From the NCBI GenBank assembly GCA_018813405.1, contig JAHJBW010000035.1:1-5881 (forward strand): 5,881 nucleotides of DNA, in the 5' to 3' direction. The stretch's first letter is position 1; every line of letters starts with the position of its first letter. Positions 1 through 5,878 of the stretch are shown here, piece after piece. The position numbers were made by a program, and so were the translations under genes. The notes below the pieces were generated by a model. The model was not told the origin of the DNA. It searched no databases and saw only the letters and a program-made list of their open reading frames with translations. The stretch comes from Candidatus Margulisiibacteriota bacterium. GTDB lineage: Bacteria > Margulisbacteria > WOR-1 > XYC2-FULL-46-14 > JAHJBW01.

Positions 1-53
1 TCAACCTCTCCGGGGTTTCTTTTCTTTACCTGGTCCAGTATACTCTTTACCAT
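1..53 (-). CDS. gdhA: NADP-type glutamate dehydrogenase, N-terminal fragment (runs off the left edge)
   Basis: Only the first 17 codons lie in the window. On the minus strand, ATG at 53-51 opens a frame reading MVKSILDQVKKRNPGEV before the edge. Hexameric NADP-dependent glutamate dehydrogenases typically start with a segment like the E. coli 'LNHVQKRDPNQTEF', and the 'ILDQVKKRNPGEV' stretch aligns with it. The start is well supported: an AAAGGAGG ribosome binding site lies 10 bases upstream and a promoter precedes it. The enzyme makes glutamate from 2-oxoglutarate and ammonium in the cytoplasm. The gene is divergent from nrpR and shares its control region, which fits nitrogen regulation. The call rests on a short peptide plus context. 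The catalytic domain is outside the window, so another protein with a similar N-terminus is possible. Confidence 0.72.
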   Translation of the reverse strand, partial: MVKSILDQVKKRNPGEV

Positions 54-63
54 TAGAAAGCGA

Positions 64-71
64 CCTCCTTT
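64..71 (-). promoter_or_regulatory. Ribosome binding site of gdhA
   Basis: Read on the minus strand the bases are AAAGGAGG, a near-perfect anti-Shine-Dalgarno match, ending 10 bases before the ATG at 53. It confirms that the short leftward frame at the window edge is a real gene. It contrasts with nrpR and the NifA-like gene, which have no Shine-Dalgarno sequence. Confidence 0.85.
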
Positions 72-84
72 GTGTAGTGAATAT

Positions 85-113
85 ATTATACGGTAAATAT
101 TTACCGTATGCAA
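85..113 (-). promoter_or_regulatory. Sigma-70-type promoter of gdhA
   Basis: On the minus strand, TTGCAT (113-108) and a consensus TATAAT (90-85) are separated by exactly 17 bases. Transcription would begin near position 78, giving a leader of about 25 bases that contains the ribosome binding site. The -35 box is weak (TTG conserved). The 22-bp palindrome fills the spacer and overlaps both boxes, so a protein bound there would block RNA polymerase. Confidence 0.65.
88..109. promoter_or_regulatory. Perfect 22-bp palindrome, probable NrpR operator
   Basis: The half-site ATACGGTAAAT (88-98) is followed immediately by its exact reverse complement (99-109), with no mismatch over 11 bp per arm. 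It contains GGTA (92-95), six bases, then TACC (102-105). GGTA-N6-TACC is the operator form described for NrpR in Methanosarcina, and GGAA-N6-TTCC is the Methanococcus form. The site overlaps the gdhA promoter and ends 5 bp before the proposed nrpR -35 box. That position suits direct repression of gdhA and autoregulation of nrpR. Binding by this protein is inferred, not shown. Confidence 0.8.
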
Positions 114-114
114 G

Positions 115-143
115 TTTCATGTTATAGTTCAATGGTGTATAAT
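115..143 (+). promoter_or_regulatory. Promoter of nrpR, predicting a leaderless transcript
   Basis: TATAAT at 138-143 matches the -10 consensus. A weak -35 (TTTCAT, 115-120) lies 17 bases upstream. The expected transcription start, about 7 bases after the -10, falls at 150-151, on the ATG at 151. There is no Shine-Dalgarno sequence before either candidate start. The weak -35 may mean low basal expression, as is common for a repressor gene. Confidence 0.5.
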
Positions 144-150
144 GTATAGA

Positions 151-1131
151 ATGCATGAAATAGACAGAAAGACCTATTCTATATTAAAAATACTCTCAGC
201 CGCGAAAGAGCCGGTCGGTTCAGCTGAATTATCGGTCAAATTGAAGGATTTTGGCGTAGAGCTTACCGAAAGGGCGGTTCGCTACCACCTGAAACTGATG
301 GACGAAGAGGGTTTGACAAGCGCCAAGTGGAAAGAGGGCAGGACCATTACGCAGAAGGGGTTGGAGGAGCTGGACAACGCGCTGGTCTCGGACAAGGTGG
401 GATTTGTTATCTCCAAGGTAGAGTCCATGTCTTACCAGATGGGCTTTGATCTTGCGCGGAAAAAGGGCGATGTCATTTTAAACCTTTCTTTCATCCCCCA
501 GACCAAGTTTATGGAATCGCTTGAAACGATCAAAAAGGTGTATCAGAAAGGGTTCTCATTTGGCAGTAAGATAGCGGTGATTAAAAGAAGTGAGGAAATA
601 CCGGACATTGAACTGCCGGCGGGCAAGATCGCCATTGGGACCCTCTGCAGTATCAATCTTAACGGGATATTGCTAAAGCACGGGATCCCGGTTGAATCAA
701 AGTTCGGCGGAGTGCTTCAAATAGAAAAGAACGAACCCTTGCGCTTTACGGAGCTGGTCAGCTATTCTGGCTCGACCCTTGACCCGCTGGAAATATTCAT
801 AAAGAGCAAAATGACCAACATCAACGGAGTGCTATCTTCCGGATCGGGCAAGGTAATGGCCAGCTTCCGTGAGATACCAGCCGTTTCGCGGCGCGACGCG
901 GAGCTAGTCTTCAAAAAATCCGCGGAAGTGGGCCTGGGATCGGCCTTTGTCATTGGCAAGCCGGGACAAAGTCTGCTGGGCATACCTGTAGGCATAGGAA
1001 GAATGGGAGTAGTGGTGCTGGGAGGGCTAAACCCGCTGGCGGCGGTGGAAGAACAGGGGATCGAGACCGAGAACAAGGCTCTTACCTGTTTGATCGCATT
1101 TGAAGAGCTTAAGGATATTGAGGAAATATAA
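151..1131 (+). CDS. nrpR: NrpR-family transcriptional repressor (winged helix + single NrpR/DUF128 domain)
   Basis: The predicted DNA-binding repressor has 326 residues from the ATG at 151. Residues about 2-75 form a winged-helix domain of the HTH_12 type, with the NrpR-like core 'TERAVRYHLKLMDEEGL' as recognition region. Residues about 80-320 are one NrpR regulatory (DUF128) domain, including the repeated-glycine segment 'GIPVGIGRMGVVVLGGLNP'. In methanogens NrpR represses nitrogen fixation and assimilation genes and is released by 2-oxoglutarate. Methanococcus NrpR carries two regulatory domains and this protein only one, like NrpRI-type and bacterial homologues. An in-frame ATG at 142 exists, but it overlaps the -10 box and has no ribosome binding site, so 151 is preferred. 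The gene is divergent from gdhA, with an NrpR-type operator between them. The next gene follows after 3 bases. Family assignment is firm; effector and targets are inferred. Confidence 0.9.
   Translation: MHEIDRKTYSILKILSAAKEPVGSAELSVKLKDFGVELTERAVRYHLKLMDEEGLTSAKWKEGRTITQKGLEELDNALVSDKVGFVISKVESMSYQMGFDLARKKGDVILNLSFIPQTKFMESLETIKKVYQKGFSFGSKIAVIKRSEEIPDIELPAGKIAIGTLCSINLNGILLKHGIPVESKFGGVLQIEKNEPLRFTELVSYSGSTLDPLEIFIKSKMTNINGVLSSGSGKVMASFREIPAVSRRDAELVFKKSAEVGLGSAFVIGKPGQSLLGIPVGIGRMGVVVLGGLNPLAAVEEQGIETENKALTCLIAFEELKDIEEI
1120..1124 (+). promoter_or_regulatory. Ribosome binding site of the PEP-synthase-like gene
   Basis: GAGGA lies inside the last codons of nrpR, 10 bases before the ATG at 1135. 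It supports that start and indicates translation from a shared nrpR transcript. Confidence 0.55.
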
Positions 1132-1134
1132 CCC

Positions 1135-3717
1135 ATGAATTCGCACGATATAGCCAGCCCCGCGCCATGCGGTGGCAGGGCCAGCACCGGCCTGCCAGGA
1201 CTGGATGAAATACTTCAAAACCTGAGGGAAGGCGACAATGTTGTCTGGCAGGTAGAGGACATCGAAAGCTATTCGCGGTTCGTTAAACCCTATGTCAACC
1301 AGGCTTTAAAAGAAGGCAAGAACGTTATCTATATCAGGTTTGCCGACCATCCGCCGCTTGTTAAGAACAGGGGCGTAAAGGTCTACCCGCTTGACGCCAA
1401 GGCCGGCTTTGAATCATTTTCCAAAGAAGTGCACGATATTATTACCCGTGAAGGGTTTGGCGCTTACTACGTTTTTGACTGCCTCTCCGATCTTTTATCC
1501 GCCTGGGCGACAGATCTAATGATAGGCAACTTTTTCCTGGTCACCTGTCCCTACCTTTTTAAGCTGGATACGCTGGCATATTTTGCCATATTAAGGAACC
1601 ACCATTCCTTCAGGACCGTTGCCAGGATAAGGGAGACCACACAGCTTTTGCTGGATGTTTACAATTTCAAGGGGACCTGTTATGTTCATCCCCTGAAGGT
1701 CTGGAACCGTCATTCTCCCACCATGTTCCTGCCCCATATCGAGAAGGCAGGCAAATTTTTGCCTATTACCAACAGCGCCGAGGCTACCCGTCTGTTCGCT
1801 AAAATGTTCAGCAAGGGAGCGGAAATAAGCCGCCATCTGGACCATTGGGACAGGCTGTTCTCCAGCGCCGAGGAAAGCCGCGACAACAAGATGCTGGACC
1901 AGTTAAGCCGCCTGGTAATTGGGCGCGAGGCGCGAATGCTTTCCCTGGCACAGGGTAACTTTTCTTTGGATGACCTGTTGGAGATAAAATCGCGCATGAT
2001 CGGCACGGGGTTTATAGGGGGAAAAGCCGTGGGCATGCTGTTGGCCAGGAAGATACTTTCAAATGACGCGGACCCCGCCTGGAAGGATCTGCTGGAACCT
2101 CACGATTCCTTTTATATAGGATCGGATGTCTTCTATTCATACATAGTTGAGAACGGCTGGTGGGACCTGTGGCTGGAGCAAAAGACAGAGCAGGGGTATT
2201 TTTCGCGCGCGGCCGAACTTCGGGAAAAAATGCTGGGCGGCAAGTTCCCTGAAGAGATAAGGGAAAAGTTCAGGCAGGTCATAGAATATTTCGGCCAGTC
2301 GCCCATAATTCTGCGTTCTTCCAGTTTGCTTGAGGACAGTTTTGGCAACGCTTTTGCCGGCAAGTACGAAAGTATTTTCTGCGTCAACCAGGGCTCTCCG
2401 CAGGAGCGCTACCTAAAGTTCGAGGAGACCGTGCGCCGTGTTTTTGCCAGCACTATGAACGAAGACGCCCTGATATACCGCCAGCAAAGGGGTTTGGCCG
2501 GGCGCGATGAGCAGATGGCCTTGCTTATCCAAAGGGTTTCCGGCAGTCATCACAACCGCTATTTCTTCCCATTTATTGCCGGGGTGGGATTTTCCTTTAA
2601 CACCTTTGTCTGGAACAAGGAGATGGACCCCCGGCAGGGAATGCTGCGCCTGGTGTTTGGGTTGGGGACCAGGGCGGTGGACAGGGTGGAAGGGGATTAT
2701 CCGCGCATAGTTGCCCTGGACCAGCCGAAAATGAAGCCCTATTCCGGCATTGACAAAATAAAGAAGTTTTCCCAGCACAACATGGATGTTTTAAATACCA
2801 AGGCCAATGCCCTGCAAATGATAGCGGTCGACAACATCCTCAAGGAAGAGCCACGGGTCGAGGTTGGCCTGATAGGCGAAAGGGACAGGGCTGCCGAAGA
2901 AAAATTAAAGGAGCTGGGGATCGGCGGCAAGTCCTGGGTGTTGACCTTTGATAAACTGCTGTCCAAAAAGGCATTTGTCGACAGCATGAGGAAAATGCTC
3001 AAGACGCTCGAATCTAACTATCAATATCCGGTCGATGTGGAGTTCACGGTCAATTTCATCGACCAGGACAAATTCCAGGTCAACCTGCTGCAGTGCCGTC
3101 CCCTTCAGGCCAAGGGGGCCAGGGGTAAGGTCTCCATGCCAAAGAACATCAAGAAAGAAAATATCTTCTTTTCTTCCGTCGGCAACTTTATGGGGGGGGA
3201 TATTTCCCTTAATTTGCGCAGGGTGATCTATGTCGATCCCAGGGGCTACGGCGCACTGCAGTATCAGGACAAGTTCGAGGTCGCTAGAATTATTGGCAAG
3301 CTTAACCGCGCCATATCGGAGCAAAAGAACAGGTCCACTATGCTGCTGGGGCCGGGAAGGTGGGGTACATCCGATGCCACGCTTGGGGTCCCTGTCAATT
3401 TTGCCGAAATAAATAATATCTCTGTGCTTGTGGAGCTTGATGACCCTGAGATCGGCTTTATGCCCGAGCTTTCTTTTGGCACCCACTTCTTTTTGGACCT
3501 GGTCGAGACCAATATCTTTTACGCGGCACTGTTTTTGGACAACCAGAACGTGGTCTTTAAAAGGTCTCTCATGGAAGACCTGCCCAACCAACTCCCATCG
3601 CTTTTGCCGGATTCTGCGCGTTTTGGCCAGGTTATCAAGGTTATCGACCTGGACGGGGTAGAGCTCAGGATAATGTCCAGCCTGCTGACCCAGGAACTGA
3701 TCTGCTTTAAGGCGTGA
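1135..3717 (+). CDS. PEP synthase/PPDK ATP-grasp domain protein with degenerate KaiC/RecA-like N-terminus
   Basis: The 860-residue protein has three regions. Residues about 15-225 resemble a KaiC/RecA-like fold: the entry motif 'STGLPGLDEIL' is present, but the position of the Walker A loop reads 'VVWQVEDIESYSRF', with no GKT/S, so ATP binding there is unlikely. Residues about 288-658 match the PPDK/PEP-synthase nucleotide-binding domain: GGKAVGM (295-301, K297), RSSSLLEDSFGNAFAGKYES (394-413, R394), FGLGTRAVDR (508-517), VEFT (E636) and QCRP (Q653, R655). These correspond to ATP-grasp catalytic residues of PPDK. Residues 660-860 hold an unassigned domain with 'GPGRWGTSDATLGVPV' and 'PELSFGTHFF'. 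The GGxTSH phosphohistidine motif and the C-terminal PEP/pyruvate barrel are missing, so it cannot be a standard PEP synthase. It may phosphorylate or sense something else. It starts 3 bases after nrpR and is probably in the same operon. The domain call is firm; the function is unknown. Confidence 0.85.
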   Translation: MNSHDIASPAPCGGRASTGLPGLDEILQNLREGDNVVWQVEDIESYSRFVKPYVNQALKEGKNVIYIRFADHPPLVKNRGVKVYPLDAKAGFESFSKEVHDIITREGFGAYYVFDCLSDLLSAWATDLMIGNFFLVTCPYLFKLDTLAYFAILRNHHSFRTVARIRETTQLLLDVYNFKGTCYVHPLKVWNRHSPTMFLPHIEKAGKFLPITNSAEATRLFAKMFSKGAEISRHLDHWDRLFSSAEESRDNKMLDQLSRLVIGREARMLSLAQGNFSLDDLLEIKSRMIGTGFIGGKAVGMLLARKILSNDADPAWKDLLEPHDSFYIGSDVFYSYIVENGWWDLWLEQKTEQGYFSRAAELREKMLGGKFPEEIREKFRQVIEYFGQSPIILRSSSLLEDSFGNAFAGKYESIFCVNQGSPQERYLKFEETVRRVFASTMNEDALIYRQQRGLAGRDEQMALLIQRVSGSHHNRYFFPFIAGVGFSFNTFVWNKEMDPRQGMLRLVFGLGTRAVDRVEGDYPRIVALDQPKMKPYSGIDKIKKFSQHNMDVLNTKANALQMIAVDNILKEEPRVEVGLIGERDRAAEEKLKELGIGGKSWVLTFDKLLSKKAFVDSMRKMLKTLESNYQYPVDVEFTVNFIDQDKFQVNLLQCRPLQAKGARGKVSMPKNIKKENIFFSSVGNFMGGDISLNLRRVIYVDPRGYGALQYQDKFEVARIIGKLNRAISEQKNRSTMLLGPGRWGTSDATLGVPVNFAEINNISVLVELDDPEIGFMPELSFGTHFFLDLVETNIFYAALFLDNQNVVFKRSLMEDLPNQLPSLLPDSARFGQVIKVIDLDGVELRIMSSLLTQELICFKA

Positions 3718-3721
3718 CCCC

Positions 3722-3750
3722 TTGACATACAATTTTGTATAATCTACAAT
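3722..3750 (+). promoter_or_regulatory. Promoter of the NifA-like gene
   Basis: TTGACA (3722-3727, perfect -35) and TACAAT (3745-3750, one mismatch from the -10 consensus) are separated by 17 bases, five bases after the upstream stop codon. Transcription would start near 3757, leaving 0-9 bases before the ATGs at 3760 and 3766. No Shine-Dalgarno sequence is visible, so the message is near-leaderless. A second TATAAT (3738-3743) could serve as an alternative -10, but it lacks a good -35. The gene is therefore not simply a third member of the nrpR operon. Confidence 0.65.
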
Positions 3751-3758
3751 ATTGTCAA
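3727..3758. repeat. Inverted repeats within the NifA-like promoter (possible operator)
   Basis: Two palindromes lie close together: ATACAA-TT-TTGTAT (3727-3740) inside the promoter spacer, and ACAATATTGT (3746-3755) across the -10 box and likely start site. TACAAT recurs at 3728 and 3745, 17 bp apart. TTGACA (3722) is also mirrored by TGTCAA (3753-3758). The positions suit a repressor site, but the bases are AT-rich and do not match the NrpR GGTA/TACC form, so the binding protein is unknown. Confidence 0.4.
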
Positions 3759-3759
3759 T

Positions 3760-5274
3760 ATGCCAATGCGAGACCTAAAAGTAAGCGTCCTTATCGATAT
3801 AAGCAATGCCCTTTCATCCTCGCTCAACCTTGAGGATATCCTTTCCTCGATCCTCAACGTGCTTTCCGAATCGCTCGAGATGAAGAGGGGCACTATTACT
3901 CTTGTTGATCCCTCTACCAATGAACTAAGGATCGAGGTGGCGCAGGGTCTGACCAGCAAAGAGAAGGAACGCGGCCATTACAAGATTGGCGAGGGCATAA
4001 CCGGCAAGGTCGTTGAAAGCGGAGAGCCGATGGTGGTGAAGGATATAGAAGCCGATCCCCTTTTCCTGAACCGCACCCAATCCCGCAAAGATCTAAAGGA
4101 AAGGAAATTTGCTTTCCTTTGCGTGCCTATTAAGGTGGGAAATAAGGTCGTTGGCGCGCTTTCCGTTGACCACCTTTTCAAAGGCGATATCTCTTATGAA
4201 GAGGACATCAAGCTTTTGACCATCATCGCCTCTATGGTAGGCCAGGCGGTCAAGATAAGGGAGCTGGCGGAAAAAGAAAAACAGGCGGTTGTTTCCGAGA
4301 ACATAAAATTAAGGCAGCAGCTTTCCGGCAAATTTAAGTTCGGCAACATTATTTATGGGTCGCCCCTCATGCAGTCTACACTGGAAGGCGCGGCCCAGGT
4401 GGCCGACAGCCAGGCCACTGTCTTGGTTCTGGGAGAATCCGGTACGGGTAAAGAGCTTTTGGCCTCGGCCATCCATTATGCCAGCCCCAGGGCCAATAAA
4501 CCGTTTATCAAAGTTGCCTGCGCCGCTCTGCCGGAAAACCTGCTTGAATCTGAGCTTTTTGGCTATGAGCGCGGGGCTTTCACGGGCGCTGTGGAGCGCA
4601 AAAAGGGCCGCTTTGAGCTGGCCGAAGGCGGCACCATTTTTCTTGATGAGATAGGCGATCTTACTCCCGCCACCCAGGTCAAACTGCTAAGGATCCTGCA
4701 GGAAAGGGAGTTCGAGAGGCTGGGAGGGACGCAAACCATGAAGGCAGACCTCAGGGTTATCTGTGCCACGCACAGGGACCTTGAGAAGATGGTGAAGGAA
4801 GGCAAGTTCCGCGAGGACCTTTTTTACCGCATCAATGTTTTTCCGATCAACATACCCCCCTTAAGGGACAGAAAAGAAGATATTCCCTTATTGGTCGACC
4901 ATTTTATCAAGAAGTTCAACAAACTTAATAACGCGGATATCACGGGCATCAACCGCGCGGCGCTGGACATGCTGTTGAGCTATGCCTGGCCGGGCAATGT
5001 CCGCGAGCTGGAGAATACAATTGAAAGAGCGGTCATCATTTGCAAGAAGGGGCTTTTAAACCCTAAATGCCTGCCCAGCAAGCTGGTTTCAAAGGAAATT
5101 GAACTCCCCGGCGAAGAAGCCTCGCTTCCCGAGATCGTTGAAGCTATTGAGAAACAGCGGATCGTGGAAGCCCTCGCCAAATACAAGACCCAGCGCAATG
5201 CCGCCAGGGCTCTCGGCATCACCGAGCGGATGCTGGGGTACAAGATAGACAAATATAACATTTCTACAAAATAG
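3760..5274 (+). CDS. nifA: NifA-type sigma-54-dependent transcriptional activator (GAF-AAA+-Fis)
   Basis: The 504-residue cytoplasmic activator has NifA domain order and usual NifA length. Residues about 12-165 are a GAF domain with NifA-like segments ('YKIGEGITGKVVESGEP', 'FLNRT', 'FLCVPIKVGNKVVGALSVDHLF'). A helical linker follows (165-192), then the AAA+ domain (about 195-430). That domain has Walker A GESGTGKE (225-232), the sigma-54 contact loop GAFTGA (272-277), Walker B GGTIFLDEIGD (290-300), the arginine-finger region 'REDLFYRINVF' (351-361) and the sensor II region 'PGNVRELEN' (411-419). A Fis-type helix-turn-helix closes it (463-500, 'RNAARALGITERMLGYKI'). All catalytic motifs are intact, so it should remodel sigma-54 polymerase. 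There is no receiver domain, so control is probably through the GAF domain, which in some NifA proteins binds 2-oxoglutarate. No nif genes are in the window, so the true regulon may not be nitrogenase. ATG 3766 is an alternative start. Confidence 0.85.
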   Translation: MPMRDLKVSVLIDISNALSSSLNLEDILSSILNVLSESLEMKRGTITLVDPSTNELRIEVAQGLTSKEKERGHYKIGEGITGKVVESGEPMVVKDIEADPLFLNRTQSRKDLKERKFAFLCVPIKVGNKVVGALSVDHLFKGDISYEEDIKLLTIIASMVGQAVKIRELAEKEKQAVVSENIKLRQQLSGKFKFGNIIYGSPLMQSTLEGAAQVADSQATVLVLGESGTGKELLASAIHYASPRANKPFIKVACAALPENLLESELFGYERGAFTGAVERKKGRFELAEGGTIFLDEIGDLTPATQVKLLRILQEREFERLGGTQTMKADLRVICATHRDLEKMVKEGKFREDLFYRINVFPINIPPLRDRKEDIPLLVDHFIKKFNKLNNADITGINRAALDMLLSYAWPGNVRELENTIERAVIICKKGLLNPKCLPSKLVSKEIELPGEEASLPEIVEAIEKQRIVEALAKYKTQRNAARALGITERMLGYKIDKYNISTK

Positions 5275-5336
5275 TATCCTCTTCAACAATATCAACATTT
5301 TTGTATGTTTCCTCTCGTGATTTCCTCCTGAATATG

Positions 5337-5352
5337 CGGCATCAAAATTGCT
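5337..5352 (+). promoter_or_regulatory. Probable sigma-54 (-24/-12) promoter
   Basis: The bases CGGCATC, AAAA, TTGCT align to the consensus TGGCACG-N4-TTGCW. The invariant GG (5338-5339) and GC (5350-5351) are separated by exactly 10 bases, and GGCA and TTGCT match fully. Transcription would start near 5363, about 80 bases before the ATG of the exported-protein gene. No TGT-N10-ACA NifA-type upstream site was found nearby, so the activator is unproven. It lies directly downstream of a sigma-54 activator gene. Confidence 0.5.
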
Positions 5353-5413
5353 GGTTAGTCAGCTGTAGGCTGGTATGCAGCCGGCCTGCCGGGTCACCAG
5401 AGAAACAAAGGTG
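5351..5413 (+). other. GC-rich potential RNA fold in the leader of the last gene
   Basis: CTGGT (5351-5355) can pair with ACCAG (5396-5400). Inside it GGCTG (5368-5372) pairs with CAGCC (5378-5382) over a 5-base loop. CCGGC (5381-5385) can instead pair with GCCGG (5388-5392), and CACC (5395-5398) with GGTG (5410-5413), so mutually exclusive folds are possible. No U-run follows, so it is not a classical intrinsic terminator. It could be a 5' leader structure or a Rho-independent remnant. Confidence 0.3.
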
Positions 5414-5430
5414 TCGCAAAAAAAATAGAA

Positions 5431-5436
5431 AGGGGA
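5431..5436 (+). promoter_or_regulatory. Ribosome binding site of the exported-protein gene
   Basis: AGGGGAG-type purine stretch, with GGAG ending 7 bases before the ATG at 5444, supports this start, which also opens directly into a signal peptide. Confidence 0.7.
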
Positions 5437-5443
5437 GAGAAAG

Positions 5444-5878
5444 ATGAGAAATGTTTTGATCGGTTTGTTTGGTTTGTTCCTGGTTTTTGCGATGGGGACG
5501 GGAGCGGTTGCGGGGACATATCTGTATGGTTTTATGCCGGGAGGGCAGTTGGGTGGTGGTTTCAGGTTTGATCTTAAAGAAGGTGTTGTGGCCGATGTTT
5601 CAGCGGTGGCAGGTTCAGGTTCCAGCGGTTCCACCTATTCGCTTTACGGCGATATTTTCTGGGGGAACTGGGGGATCGGGGCCACTGCCAAGAAAGTCGC
5701 GGTAAATTCAGACCTGGCCTTTGATCTGAACATACAATATGCCGTCGAGCATGCCATAAACGACGACATAATGGTGGGGATCGGAATCACCCTCATTAAT
5801 TATGATACGACCACGGGGACGGATCCGAATATCACTCTGTTCCCGGCGATAGGCCCGTACTTTGTACTAGCTTTATAG
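5444..5878 (+). CDS. Small exported, probably outer-membrane beta-barrel protein
   Basis: The 144-residue protein is not recognised as a named family. Residues 1-23 form a clear signal peptide: basic start (MRN), a hydrophobic core 'VLIGLFGLFLVFAM', and an A-V-A site predicting cleavage after residue 23. The mature part of about 121 residues is rich in glycine and in alternating polar/hydrophobic strands, for example 'GGGFRFDLKEGVVADVSA', 'STYSLYGDIFWGNWGIGATA', 'LAFDLNIQYAV' and 'DDIMVGIGITLINYD'. This is typical of small outer-membrane barrels with short turns. It ends 'GPYFVLAL' rather than with the usual terminal phenylalanine. The gene has its own ribosome binding site and a possible sigma-54 promoter, and it is complete within the window. 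The opening codons are unusually rich in G and T. Export is well supported; the barrel is inferred, and ligand or role is unknown. Confidence 0.75.
   Translation: MRNVLIGLFGLFLVFAMGTGAVAGTYLYGFMPGGQLGGGFRFDLKEGVVADVSAVAGSGSSGSTYSLYGDIFWGNWGIGATAKKVAVNSDLAFDLNIQYAVEHAINDDIMVGIGITLINYDTTTGTDPNITLFPAIGPYFVLAL

Noticed and set aside
25..51. Two further GGTAAA half-sites (minus strand) within the first gdhA codons, 21 bp apart
   Set aside because: Both arise from GTA-AAG (Val-Lys) codons and lack an inverted partner, so they are not supported as NrpR operators.
2905..3732. Long open frame on the minus strand (275 codons)
   Set aside because: It lies entirely opposite the PPDK-like gene, has no ribosome binding site or recognisable domain, and its low-complexity composition mirrors the codons of the real gene.
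5041..5070. Cysteine pair C428-X8-C437 of the NifA-like protein as an oxygen/redox sensor
   Set aside because: Oxygen-sensitive NifA proteins have a defined four-cysteine pattern ending in C-X4-C between the AAA+ and DNA-binding domains; the spacing here does not match.
5275..5336. NifA upstream activator site (TGT-N10-ACA) before the sigma-54-like promoter
   Set aside because: No TGT in this stretch has ACA at the required spacing; only a weak AACAT-N6-ATGTT inverted repeat (5294-5309) is present.
5381..5392. CCGGC-CT-GCCGG hairpin as an intrinsic terminator of the NifA-like gene
   Set aside because: The loop is only 2 bases and no T-run follows on either strand.
5359..5634. Minus-strand frame overlapping the last intergenic region and exported-protein gene
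   Set aside because: It is proline/threonine-rich shadow sequence of the signal-peptide gene, with no ribosome binding site.
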